A program made the translations under genes and the position numbers. Below, piece by piece: positions 34,398 through 43,143 of a stretch of DNA of 64,000 nt. The DNA comes from Paenibacillus wynnii (GTDB taxonomy: Bacteria; Bacillota; Bacilli; Paenibacillales; Paenibacillaceae). Position 1 is the stretch's first letter, and every line of letters begins with the position of its first letter. Under the pieces are notes generated by a model. That model ran no database searches. It saw only the letters and a list, made by a program, of their open reading frames with translations, and had not been told where the DNA came from. The DNA lies in the NCBI RefSeq assembly GCF_030812855.1, contig NZ_JAUSTK010000027.1, positions 1 to 64,000 of the forward strand, given 5' to 3'.

Positions 34398-35742
34398 TGA
34401 TCAAAGATGGGAAGAGGTAAAGCTATTAGATCTAATTAGCATTAGGCACGGATATGCATTTCAAGGAGAGTTTTTTTCTGAGGTGGAAACGTCAAATATC
34501 CTATTGACACCAGGTAATTTTAAAGTTGGAGGAGGATTCAATGATAGTAAATATAAGTACTACAAGGAGGAAGCATTTGTACCCGAAGACTATATACTAC
34601 AAAAAGATGATCTGATTATTTCAATGACAGATTTAAGTAAGAATGGTGATAGCTTAGGGTTCCCGGCTTTAATTGATAAACTTACCGGAAAACAATTTCT
34701 CCATAATCAAAGAATTGGTAAGGTTGTCCTCAGCCAACCGGACAAGATTGATCAAACTTTTTTGTATTACAGTCTTTGTACAAGAGCATATAGACATCAT
34801 GTTCTTTCAACATCCACGGGATCCACTGTGAAACATACTGCACCCAAGAGAATATTAGAATATTCTTTATTGCTTCCATCTATACAGGAACAACGACAAA
34901 TAGGTAAAATTTTAGCTGAATTGGACAAAAAAATCCAACTAAATAACGCCATCAATAAAAATCTTGAAGAAATGGCTCAGGCTGTTTTTAAGCAATGGTT
35001 TGTGGATTTTGAGTTTCCGAATGAAAATGGAGAACCCTATAAGCCCAGCGGTGGTGAGCTTGAGGAAAGTGAATTTGGGTTAATTCCTAAAGGGTGGAAG
35101 GTTGGAATAGCAACAGACATATTCAATGTTCAAAGCGGAGGTACTCCTAAAACAGGAATTTCTGAATACTGGAATGGGGAAATACCATTTTTCACTCCAA
35201 AGGATACCACAAATTCATTCCATGTAATTGATACAGAAAAAAAGGTTACTGATGAGGGCCTCTCAAAATGTAACAGTAAGTTATATGAAATGGGTACGGT
35301 ATTCATTACTGCTAGGGGAACAGTAGGCAAACTTGCAATTGCAGGCAGAGATATGGCAATGAATCAATCATGCTATGCATTAGTTTCGAAGAATGGATAT
35401 ACTCAAAAATATATTTTCCTTCAAACTCAACAATTAATTAATAAAATCAAAAAAAGTGCTACTGGGGCTGTGTTTGATGCAATAACAGTATCTACATTTC
35501 AAAGTTTGAAAACCATAATACCCAATCTTGATTTAGTGATGCGATTCGACAATATAGTTGAAGGTATATTTTCCTCCCTATTAAACAATGCAAATGAAAA
35601 TCAAATATTATCAAATCTTAGAGACACCCTGCTCCCCAAACTCATGTCTGGTGAAATTCGAGTACCTGTGGAGCAAGAATACGCACAGGCTGTAGATCTG
35701 ACAATGGTTGCAGAAAGCAGTGAAAAATATAGTGCCAACTAA
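34387..35742 (+). CDS. hsdS: Type I restriction specificity subunit
   Basis: About 451 aa with the TTG at 34387 as start, 7 nt after GGGGGG; a frame from 34354 begins inside hsdM. Two target-recognition domains (residues about 5-170 and 230-400) are separated by the central helix EQRQIGKILAELDKKIQLNN and closed by the C-terminal helix LSNLRDTLLPKLMSGEIRV. It selects the bipartite DNA site for the M and R subunits. Confidence 0.93.
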   Translation: MSSNDQRWEEVKLLDLISIRHGYAFQGEFFSEVETSNILLTPGNFKVGGGFNDSKYKYYKEEAFVPEDYILQKDDLIISMTDLSKNGDSLGFPALIDKLTGKQFLHNQRIGKVVLSQPDKIDQTFLYYSLCTRAYRHHVLSTSTGSTVKHTAPKRILEYSLLLPSIQEQRQIGKILAELDKKIQLNNAINKNLEEMAQAVFKQWFVDFEFPNENGEPYKPSGGELEESEFGLIPKGWKVGIATDIFNVQSGGTPKTGISEYWNGEIPFFTPKDTTNSFHVIDTEKKVTDEGLSKCNSKLYEMGTVFITARGTVGKLAIAGRDMAMNQSCYALVSKNGYTQKYIFLQTQQLINKIKKSATGAVFDAITVSTFQSLKTIIPNLDLVMRFDNIVEGIFSSLLNNANENQILSNLRDTLLPKLMSGEIRVPVEQEYAQAVDLTMVAESSEKYSAN

Positions 35743-35765
35743 CTAATCAAGGGAGGTGCAAAACC

Positions 35766-38700
35766 ATGGCGCTGTACACCACATCCTACACCGAGAGCGA
35801 CCTAGAGCAGGCCGCTCTCGAATGGTTCGAAGAGTTGAATTACAATAGAGCTTACGGTCCGGAAATCTCACCTGAAGGTGAATATCCGGAAAGGCTGCTC
35901 TATCAGGATGTAATTCTTAAAGATCGCCTTCGCGAGGCTCTGATCCGAATCAATAAGCGACTACCACGAGAAGCGATTGAGGAAGCGATTCGTATTATTG
36001 AAGTGCCTCGTAGCCCAAGCCTGTTGATCAATAATAAGGCTTTTCAGAAAATGATTACCGATGGTATTGACGTACAGTACCGGGCGATCGATGGAGACTA
36101 TCCAACAGAGAAAGTTTGGCTATTCGATACTCATCCTGACCGAGTAGATAATAACGACTTTCTGGTCGTTAATCAATTCACAGTAATCGAGAATCAAAAG
36201 GATAAGCGGCCTGATGTGATAGTTTTTGTGAATGGTCTTCCGATCGCAATCTTGGAACTGAAGAGCGCCTCCAATGAAGAAGTGGGAATTAGCGATGCAT
36301 ACAACCAGGTACAGACATACAAAAAGGCGATCTCATCTCTTTTTACATATAACTCATTTTTAGTCATCAGCGATGGTGTTAATGCTCGTGTAGGAAGTTT
36401 GACGGCAGATGAAGAACGGTTCATGATGTGGCGGACAATCGACGGTGAAGATGTGGCCTCCTCCTCTCTCCCTCAACTCGAAGTGTTAATCAAAGGTATA
36501 TTTGAGAAAAGCAGGCTGCTCGATATTATCAAGCACTTTGTATTGTTTCAGACAGATGGGGAACATCTTTTCAAAATATTAGCCGGTTACCACCAATACC
36601 ATGCTACTAACAAGGCGATAGCGTGTACGGAGAAAGCGACGATGGAGGAAGGCGATCGAAAAATTGGTGTCATCTGGCACACGCAAGGCTCCGGTAAAAG
36701 CCTATCCATGGTCTTTTACGCCGGAAAGCTAGTACTGACAATGGACAATCCGACGATTGTTGTCGTAACAGACCGAAATGATTTGGATGATCAACTGTAC
36801 GCTACGTTCAGCAAGTCGAAAGATTTGCTACGTCAAACCCCTCAACATGCAGAAAACAGCACACATTTACAAGAGTTGTTATCGGTGGAGTCAGGTGGGA
36901 TTATTTTCACAACGGTCCATAAATTTTCACCTGAAGAAGGCGATTCAAAGTACCCAGTACTCACCAACCGCCGTAATGTGATCGTCATCGCAGACGAAGC
37001 TCATCGTAGTCAATATGGATTTCAGGCCGAGATGGTCACAGCTGAAGATGAGGCTAACATTAAGTACGGATATGCCAAATACATGCGCGATGCATTGCCA
37101 AACGCTTCCTATATTGGCTATACAGGAACTCCTGTTGAATTGACCGATAAGAATACCCCTGCTGTCTTCGGTGATTATATCGATATCTATGATATGACGC
37201 GAGCAGTGGAAGATGGAACAACCGTCAAGATCTACTATGAAAGTCGAATTGCTCGGTTGGAGTTATCTGATACAGAACGGCCTATCATAGATAATGAATA
37301 TGAAGAAATTACGGAGTATCAAGAATATACACAGCAAGAAAAGCTGAAGTCCAAGTGGGCTCGATTGGAAGCGTTGGCTGGCTCGGAGAAACGGATCAAA
37401 CAAGTAGCCAAGGACATGGTCAATCACTACGAGCAACGTCAAGGTGCCATGTATGGTAAAGCGATGATCGTTGTTATGTCGCGTCGTATTGCCATTGATT
37501 TGTATAAAGAAATTATCGCGCTTCGACCAGATTGGCACAGTGATGACGACAACGAGGGTAAAATCAAAATCGTTATGACAGGAACCTCCAGTGATCCAGC
37601 AGATTGGCAGCCTTATATTGGAACGAAGCGCCGTAGAGAACATTTGGCAAAACGGATGAAAGATTTGAAAGACCCTCTGGAGATAGTAATAGTCCGCGAC
37701 ATGTGGTTAACGGGATTCGACGTCCCTAGTATGAACACCATGTACATTGATAAGCCCATGAAGGGACATAACCTTATGCAGGCCATTGCCCGTGTAAACC
37801 GGGTATTCCGAGACAAGCCAGGCGGTCTAATCGTGGACTATATTGGCATCGCGGATATGTTGAAATCAGCACTTCAACGGTACACGGAAAATGATCGCAA
37901 GACTGCGGGTATCGATACGGATCAGGCGGTTGACTTCATGCTTGAGAGAATACTACTTATCCGAGAACTTTTGCATGGACACGACTTTAATAGATTTACT
38001 TCAGAGAAAGCTTCTGAGCGGATGAAGGCGATCATTGAAACGGTGGACTATGTACTGGGACTCGGAGATCAAGGAAAACGTGATTTTGTGAATTGGACGA
38101 CGGAGTTGGCAAAAGCCTATGCCTTATGCGCAACTACAGAAGCTGCAGAGCAGGTTAACTTGGAGATTAGTTTCTTCAAGGCCGTCAAATCAGGAATCGT
38201 CAAAATTATCACGACAGAAAACAAGAAGAAAACAACAAATGAGTTAGATGCTGAATTAAATCAACTGATCTCCAAATCGATAATGTCCGACGAAGTCGTT
38301 GATATTATGGAAGCGGTCGGATTGCAAAAACCAGACATATCGATATTGTCGAATGAATTCTTGGAGAATGTGCGGGGAATGAAACAGAAGAACCTTGCAG
38401 TAGAGTTGTTGAGAAGACTACTTCAAGGTAAAGTGAAGGCTGTTTCAAGAGTCAGCATTATTCAGTCAAAGAAGTTCTCCGAGATGCTGGAGGAAGCTGT
38501 TCGTAAATACAACAACCGTACAATCGAGACAACACAGGTCATTGAAGAGTTGATCCAGATGGCCAAAGAGATGAATGCTGCAGTAAAACGTGGTGAAGAT
38601 CTCGGGCTTATTAAGGAAGAAGTAGCCTTCTATGATGCCTTGTCCTCAAACGAAACAGCCAAAGAATTAATGGGCGATCTAGTTCTAAAGCAAATTGCTC

Positions 38701-38903
38701 ATGAATTAACCCAGGCCATAAAAAGCAATATCAAGGTGGATTGGACGCTTCGGGAGAATGTCCGAGCCCAGATGCGGATTACCGTCAAACGTTTATTGAA
38801 GAAATATGGTTATCCGCCGGATCTTGAGAAGATGGCTATAGACCTCGTCATCCAGCAAGCGGAATTGATGGCCCAGGCGGAGACAGAAGAATTTAAATAC
38901 TAA
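35766..38903 (+). CDS. hsdR: Type I restriction endonuclease, motor subunit
   Basis: A 1045-aa protein with GGGAGGTG before the ATG. Near residue 150 is the nuclease core PDVIVFVNGLPIAILELKSA (PD-ExK type), near 305 Walker A WHTQGSGKS, near 408 the DEAH box ADEAHRSQYGF, and further motifs YIGYTGTP and QAIARVNR of superfamily 2 helicases. It translocates and cleaves unmethylated invading DNA with HsdM and HsdS. All key residues are present, so the system looks active. Confidence 0.95.
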   Translation: MALYTTSYTESDLEQAALEWFEELNYNRAYGPEISPEGEYPERLLYQDVILKDRLREALIRINKRLPREAIEEAIRIIEVPRSPSLLINNKAFQKMITDGIDVQYRAIDGDYPTEKVWLFDTHPDRVDNNDFLVVNQFTVIENQKDKRPDVIVFVNGLPIAILELKSASNEEVGISDAYNQVQTYKKAISSLFTYNSFLVISDGVNARVGSLTADEERFMMWRTIDGEDVASSSLPQLEVLIKGIFEKSRLLDIIKHFVLFQTDGEHLFKILAGYHQYHATNKAIACTEKATMEEGDRKIGVIWHTQGSGKSLSMVFYAGKLVLTMDNPTIVVVTDRNDLDDQLYATFSKSKDLLRQTPQHAENSTHLQELLSVESGGIIFTTVHKFSPEEGDSKYPVLTNRRNVIVIADEAHRSQYGFQAEMVTAEDEANIKYGYAKYMRDALPNASYIGYTGTPVELTDKNTPAVFGDYIDIYDMTRAVEDGTTVKIYYESRIARLELSDTERPIIDNEYEEITEYQEYTQQEKLKSKWARLEALAGSEKRIKQVAKDMVNHYEQRQGAMYGKAMIVVMSRRIAIDLYKEIIALRPDWHSDDDNEGKIKIVMTGTSSDPADWQPYIGTKRRREHLAKRMKDLKDPLEIVIVRDMWLTGFDVPSMNTMYIDKPMKGHNLMQAIARVNRVFRDKPGGLIVDYIGIADMLKSALQRYTENDRKTAGIDTDQAVDFMLERILLIRELLHGHDFNRFTSEKASERMKAIIETVDYVLGLGDQGKRDFVNWTTELAKAYALCATTEAAEQVNLEISFFKAVKSGIVKIITTENKKKTTNELDAELNQLISKSIMSDEVVDIMEAVGLQKPDISILSNEFLENVRGMKQKNLAVELLRRLLQGKVKAVSRVSIIQSKKFSEMLEEAVRKYNNRTIETTQVIEELIQMAKEMNAAVKRGEDLGLIKEEVAFYDALSSNETAKELMGDLVLKQIAHELTQAIKSNIKVDWTLRENVRAQMRITVKRLLKKYGYPPDLEKMAIDLVIQQAELMAQAETEEFKY

Positions 38904-38919
38904 AAGACAAACAGACATC

Positions 38920-38958
38920 AGGTGTAGCTAAAAGAGTTTTATTTAGCTACGCCTTTTG
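38920..38958 (+). terminator. Terminator behind hsdR
   Basis: AGGTGTAGCTAAA and TTTAGCTACGCCT form a 13-bp stem followed by TTTT. It separates the restriction operon from the TIR-type cassette 20 nt further on. Confidence 0.75.
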
Positions 38959-38978
38959 TCATTTAATGGGGGATTAGA

Positions 38979-40202
38979 ATGTCTAAGAAAATATGTTTTG
39001 TTGTCATGGGATATGGTGTTAAGACTGATTATTCAACTGGTAGAGAACTTGATTTAGATAAAACGTATCAAAACATTGTGAAACCAGCTGTAACTGAAGC
39101 AGGTCTTGAGTGTATACGTGCTGATGAAATAAAGCATTCTGGGATCATCGATGTTCCGATGTATCAACACCTTTACACTGCAGATGTAGTTATTGCGGAC
39201 TTATCTACTTATAATCCAAATGCATTTTATGAGCTTGGTATTCGGCATGCATTAAAGCCCCATACGACAATTGCAATTGCAGAAAAAGAACTTAAATATC
39301 CATTTGATTTGAATCATACTGTTATTCGCCCGTATGAGCACTTAGGTAAAGGAATTGACTACGATGAAGTCAATCGATTCCGCAAGGATCTTCAGGAGAC
39401 AATTGAGTCTATTTTGAGTAATCCCAATATTGACAGCCCAGTTTATACTTATTTACATGAATTAACTCCTCCGGTGTTGAGTAAGGCACTTGAAATAGTA
39501 ACGCTACCTAATCCAAAAGAATCATTAAGTTCATTTTTGAATTTTGCTCAAGAGGCGATAAATAAGAATGATTTTATTACTGCTAAGAGCTTATTTCATA
39601 CAGCACTAACTATTGATCCTAATAGTTCTTACATTAAACAAAAAATTGCTTTAGCTACATATAAGAGTAAATATCCGGACGTACTTTCATCATTATTTGC
39701 AGCTTACGAGATTTTGTTAACATTAGATCCAGAAATTACAACTGATCCTGAAACATTAGGTCTTCTCGGTGCTGTTTGTAAAAGGCTATGGGAATCAACA
39801 AATGAAAGAGCATGGTTAGATAAGGCAATACACTCTTATGAGAAAGGATTTTATATTAAGAATGATTATTATAACGGAATCAACTTTGCATTCCTTTTGA
39901 ATGTGAGGGGAAGTATAAGTGATCGAAATGATGCTATTGCAGACTATGTATTAGCATCAAGGGCTCGACTTAGAGTAATTTCAATATGTGAAGCTTTATT
40001 AGAAAGTAGTTTTGATACAAGGGGCGACAAATATTGGATACTAGCTACTCTGGAGGAAGCATACTTCGGAATTAATATGCACGATAAGTACACCGAAATA
40101 AAAAAACGTGCAGAGTCAGCTGTAACAAGTGATTGGGAAAGAGAAACAACTGAAGAGCAAATTGGTAAGTTAGCAATACTTTTAGAAAAATCTCTGCTTT
40201 AA
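38979..40202 (+). CDS. Nucleotide-processing domain plus TPR-type (TRAFs-binding/TPR-S-like) protein
   Basis: A 407-aa protein with GGGGGATT before the ATG. Residues 1-145 form a Rossmann-like domain with CFVVMGYG and ADLSTYNPNAFYELGIRHAL; E85 in the FYELG motif is where nucleoside deoxyribosyltransferase and TIR-like enzymes hold their catalytic Glu. Residues about 165-405 are helical repeats of the TRAFs-binding/TPR-S class, which comparative work links to TIR-based conflict systems. It is first in a run of four related genes. I infer an NAD- or nucleotide-linked sensor or effector. Confidence 0.7.
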   Translation: MSKKICFVVMGYGVKTDYSTGRELDLDKTYQNIVKPAVTEAGLECIRADEIKHSGIIDVPMYQHLYTADVVIADLSTYNPNAFYELGIRHALKPHTTIAIAEKELKYPFDLNHTVIRPYEHLGKGIDYDEVNRFRKDLQETIESILSNPNIDSPVYTYLHELTPPVLSKALEIVTLPNPKESLSSFLNFAQEAINKNDFITAKSLFHTALTIDPNSSYIKQKIALATYKSKYPDVLSSLFAAYEILLTLDPEITTDPETLGLLGAVCKRLWESTNERAWLDKAIHSYEKGFYIKNDYYNGINFAFLLNVRGSISDRNDAIADYVLASRARLRVISICEALLESSFDTRGDKYWILATLEEAYFGINMHDKYTEIKKRAESAVTSDWERETTEEQIGKLAILLEKSLL

Positions 40203-40226
40203 ACATAATGAATTAGGAGGCAAACA

Positions 40227-40721
40227 ATGACTAAGATATTTATTTCGCATAAGAAAGAGGATTCTGAGCAAGCGGGTAATATCGCTTACCAACTTCGAAG
40301 AAGTGGGGTTGATGTTTACCTCGATGTCCTGGATCCTCGCTTACAAGATAGTGGTGAAGAGCTTTCAAAATATCTTCAAGGTAGGTTAAACCAATGCACT
40401 CATTTGTTAGCGGTCCTCTCGTACAGTACGAGACTCTCTTGGTGGGTGCCATTTGAAATTGGTATTGCAACTGAGAAACAATACCCTATCTCAAGCTATC
40501 TCACATCAGGAACTAGGAATGATATGCCGGAATACCTTTGGAAATGGCCTGTGTTAAGGAGTGCAGAAGATTTACAGAAATATATAACGTTATTAACAAA
40601 GCCATCTTCAACTTTATTGAATGAGGAGAAGAAACATTGGGAATTTTCGGCTAAGGGCACGCCTCAAAACTATGCAGATGCTTTTCATAGAAGACTTAAA
40701 ATTAATTTGGGACAACCATAA
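40227..40721 (+). CDS. TIR-domain protein
   Basis: A 164-aa protein, 24 nt behind the gene before, with TAGGAGG. It is almost wholly a TIR domain: TKIFISHKKEDSEQAGNIAY, GVDVYLD and SWWVPFEIGIA, with E77 at the place of the catalytic Glu of NAD-cleaving TIR enzymes. No membrane segment. Bacterial TIR proteins cleave NAD or make cyclic ADP-ribose signals during phage infection; this one probably works with its three neighbours. Confidence 0.85.
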   Translation: MTKIFISHKKEDSEQAGNIAYQLRRSGVDVYLDVLDPRLQDSGEELSKYLQGRLNQCTHLLAVLSYSTRLSWWVPFEIGIATEKQYPISSYLTSGTRNDMPEYLWKWPVLRSAEDLQKYITLLTKPSSTLLNEEKKHWEFSAKGTPQNYADAFHRRLKINLGQP

Positions 40722-40737
40722 AAAGTGAGGGATTTGA

Positions 40738-41211
40738 ATGGGTTTACCTAGAACATTTATTGGATTCAGCAGTAAGGATATTCATTATTACCATCTAATG
40801 CAAGCTTGGAAGAAGAATGAAAGTACTGATTTTTATTTCACTGACTGTCAATTAGCAACAGAGGTTAATTCAAATAATGAAGCCTATATAAAAAAGCGTT
40901 GTAGAGAGCGTATTAATATGTGTGGGTATTATATTATGCTGATTGGTGATGACACACGTCACAAGCATACATATGTAAAATGGGAGGCAGAAGTAGCCAA
41001 AGAAAAAGGATGCACTATTATTGGAGTAAATCTTAATGGCTCAAAACATTTTGACTCTATACGTACTCCAGCAGTAATAACAAATATCGGAGCGATATTT
41101 GTTCCTTATACACCGAAAATTATTAAGTATGCTCTTGAGAATTATCAAATGAAGACCTCTGAGGATTATTATTATAAGGATGGGGTGTACCAAAGTTTGG
41201 GGTTGATTTAA
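40738..41211 (+). CDS. TIR-like DUF1863 protein, ThsB-like
   Basis: A 157-aa protein, 16 nt behind the TIR gene, with GTGAGGG. It opens RTFIGFSSKDIHYYHLMQAW and has YYIMLIGDDTRHKHTYVKWE (E83 the likely catalytic Glu) and GCTIIGVNLNG, the pattern of the MTH538/DUF1863 family to which the Thoeris sensor ThsB belongs. ThsB makes a cyclic ADP-ribose signal on phage infection. No ThsA (SIR2/SLOG) gene is next to it, so the responder would have to be one of the two deoxyribosyltransferase-like proteins. Confidence 0.8.
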   Translation: MGLPRTFIGFSSKDIHYYHLMQAWKKNESTDFYFTDCQLATEVNSNNEAYIKKRCRERINMCGYYIMLIGDDTRHKHTYVKWEAEVAKEKGCTIIGVNLNGSKHFDSIRTPAVITNIGAIFVPYTPKIIKYALENYQMKTSEDYYYKDGVYQSLGLI

Positions 41212-41317
41212 ATTCTCTGGATGTACTACTTGTAACTCTTCCGATGTGAGCTTATTGAACCCAATAGTATTCAATTGATAACAGCGAATTGAAAACTCAC
41301 AAACCGTGTAATTATTA

Positions 41318-42235
41318 ATGAAAATGGAGTTGATTAATTTGTTGCTTAAAGATGAACTCAAAGCATATGACAATACTGAGGATAGATTAGCGGGCTTTAA
41401 AAAAGCAATAATTCTACAATTTAGCAACTATCGTAGTGAACAATATAAATATGCGAAATTTGAATTGTTCCAAGAGGGTGTAGAACATCCTGATTTAGGG
41501 TTAATACAGGACGATGATTATCAGTTCGACAATGAGGAAGTTAGTGTTCACTTAGTAAATGAGGTCATAATAGAACTAGGACTAAGTGATCTAAAATTCG
41601 GAATCCAAGAGAAACATAATACTGATTACGAATGCTTAACATTCAGTTATAGATTGGACGATCTTTGGCATCATCTCGTTGAATTATCTGATTTTGATTT
41701 TTTTGTATCAATGGTCATTTTATTACGTAAAGCTGAATCCCGAAAAAGTATCAGAGAATTGCTAGCAATAGTGAGTAATGAAATCAAACGTTTCGAGATT
41801 AAGTTACCAGATAAGAAAAATGAAAAGGTATTTATAGCTATGTCCTTCGACTCCTCAATGATACAACTAAGAGAGGCTATTCATGAGGTGGTTAGGCAAT
41901 TTCATCTCGATCCAATATTCATTGATGAGAAAGAACATAATAATCAAATTGTACCTGAAATGATTATGGAAATTGAACAATGTGTTTTAATTATAGCTGA
42001 TCTAACACACCATAAACACGGAGTGTATTATGAAGCTGGCTATGCTCATGCTAAAGGTAAAGAAGTTATATTTAGCTGTAAGGATACTGATTATGAAGGT
42101 AGACATTTTGATATATCGCACATTAACACAATTAAATGGGAAAGCCCAAATGATCTGAAAGATAAGCTACATAAGAGACTAGAAGCAACCCTTTATAAAA
42201 TGGAAAATAATCAGTTTGATGTTGCAACTTGTTAA
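41318..42235 (+). CDS. Protein with C-terminal nucleoside-deoxyribosyltransferase-like domain
   Basis: A 305-aa protein. Residues 1-165 are an unrecognised helical domain. Residues 168-300 repeat the pattern of the first gene of the cassette: KVFIAMSFDSS, then IIADLTHHKHGVYYEAGYAH with E239 at the catalytic place. The start is uncertain: ATG 41318 has no ribosome binding site, while TTG 41339 lies 9 nt after ATGGAG. A 106-nt gap separates it from the ThsB-like gene. It ends 3 nt before the first Tn7-end-like repeat, so it is the outermost cargo gene. Confidence 0.7.
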   Translation: MKMELINLLLKDELKAYDNTEDRLAGFKKAIILQFSNYRSEQYKYAKFELFQEGVEHPDLGLIQDDDYQFDNEEVSVHLVNEVIIELGLSDLKFGIQEKHNTDYECLTFSYRLDDLWHHLVELSDFDFFVSMVILLRKAESRKSIRELLAIVSNEIKRFEIKLPDKKNEKVFIAMSFDSSMIQLREAIHEVVRQFHLDPIFIDEKEHNNQIVPEMIMEIEQCVLIIADLTHHKHGVYYEAGYAHAKGKEVIFSCKDTDYEGRHFDISHINTIKWESPNDLKDKLHKRLEATLYKMENNQFDVATC

Positions 42236-42237
42236 AT

Positions 42238-42388
42238 GAGTCTAATACTTTATTTTTTCGATGCTATATAGTTTTAGTCGCGTTTTAGATACCAGTCTAA
42301 AACTTATTTCTCAATACCTGACGATTATGTAACCAAAAAACCGCGTCAGATCAACAACCCCAGTCTAATACTTTATTTTCTTCGAACA
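42238..42388 (-). repeat. Tn7-like transposon end: three TnsB-site-like repeats and TGT terminus
   Basis: Read inward on the minus strand the outer end is TGTTCGAAGAAAATAAAGTA followed by TTAGACTG (42388 down to 42361). From memory it agrees at 21 of 28 positions with the Tn7 right end TGTGGGCGGACAATAAAGTC-TTAAACTG. Two more copies of the inner AAATAAGT...TTAGACTG core lie at 42293-42313 and 42238-42261. The three have one orientation, as TnsB sites do at a Tn7 end. Confidence 0.6.
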
Positions 42389-42407
42389 AATTGTCCGTTT
42401 GTAAAAA

Positions 42408-42487
42408 TGTCGGAAAGCAGTAAAGAATATTGGTAAGTAGTAAACAAAGTTGGAGAGTAGTAAAGAATGTAGGAAAGCAGAGATTCA
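42408..42487 (+). repeat. Four tandem 20-nt repeats outside the island
   Basis: Units of exactly 20 nt: TGTCGGAAAGCAGTAAAGAA, TATTGGTAAGTAGTAAACAA, AGTTGGAGAGTAGTAAAGAA and a decayed fourth. A matching unit lies behind glmS at 29646-29665. The first unit opens with TGT, so they may be the end of a second, older Tn7-like element. Confidence 0.55.
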
Positions 42488-42535
42488 ATCTACAATTCTA
42501 TATTTATAACTACAAACGATAAACTTCCTCAGAAA

Positions 42536-42574
42536 CATTCCCGATGATTATGTCCGCATCGGGAATGTTTTATT
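42536..42574 (+). terminator. Hairpin terminator
   Basis: ACATTCCCGATG and CATCGGGAATGT pair over ATTATGTCCG and are followed by TTTATTATTT. The loop-side CCGATGAT resembles the terminator behind glmS. Confidence 0.7.
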
Positions 42575-42597
42575 ATTTAGAAAGAGGGTGGAGTATT

Positions 42598-42942
42598 TTG
42601 ACACTTGGGGAAAAGATAAAAAGTATCCGTAAAATAAATAAGTTTAATCAAAGTGAGTTTTCAAAAAAAATTGGTATTACGCAAGGAACTCTAAGTGAAT
42701 TGGAAACAGACAAGTATCTCCCGTCACTTGATACTATATTGTCTCTAAAATCTATTTTTGGTGTAGATTTAGAATGGCTTTTATTCGATATAAGTGAAAA
42801 AAAATCTAACGAAGTGTTTATGTCGCGAATAGATGAAAATGAGCTGAATTTAATTTTGGATTTTAGAAAGTTACATAAAGGAGATAAGCGAGAGATCAGT
42901 GAGATAATAAAGTTAAAAATCAATTTTTATTCAGAAACTTGA
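42598..42942 (+). CDS. Xre-family transcriptional regulator
   Basis: A 114-aa protein; start at the TTG 42598, 6-8 nt behind AGAGGGTGGAG, because the longer frame from 42544 runs through the upstream terminator. Residues 5-65 are a helix-turn-helix (NQSEFSKKIGITQGTLSELE), and the C-terminal half is charged and helical. A decayed paralogue of the same type lies at 47064-47262. Target unknown. Confidence 0.8.
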   Translation: MTLGEKIKSIRKINKFNQSEFSKKIGITQGTLSELETDKYLPSLDTILSLKSIFGVDLEWLLFDISEKKSNEVFMSRIDENELNLILDFRKLHKGDKREISEIIKLKINFYSET

Positions 42943-42952
42943 GTACGGTTGG

Positions 42953-43143
42953 GAGGCTGTAAAATAAATTGTGTAAACTCCTAAACCAAGCTACTCTAGT
43001 AGTAGACAACGAGAGGCAGGAGAACACAGTGGGAATGTTTACGAAAGAACAGTTAAAGAGCTTTATTCAAGAGAACGACATCAAGACGGCCGGAGATATC
43101 CAGAATGCCTTGAAGAACCTGTTTGCGGATACGTTGCAGGAGG
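42953..43143 (+). mobile_element. IS256-family fragment, left end
   Basis: The 191 nt from GAGGCTGTAAAATAAATTGT to the codons for LFADTLQE are the same as the outer end of the IS at 45298-46076, which lies in reverse. The terminal repeat and the start of the transposase are present; the rest is replaced by unrelated DNA. Confidence 0.8.

Noticed and set aside
38979..42235. Ordinary Thoeris system
   Set aside because: A ThsB-like protein is present but no SIR2/SLOG ThsA or Macro-type partner is in the window.
42408..42487. CRISPR array
   Set aside because: The 20-nt units are directly adjacent with no spacers, and no cas genes are present.
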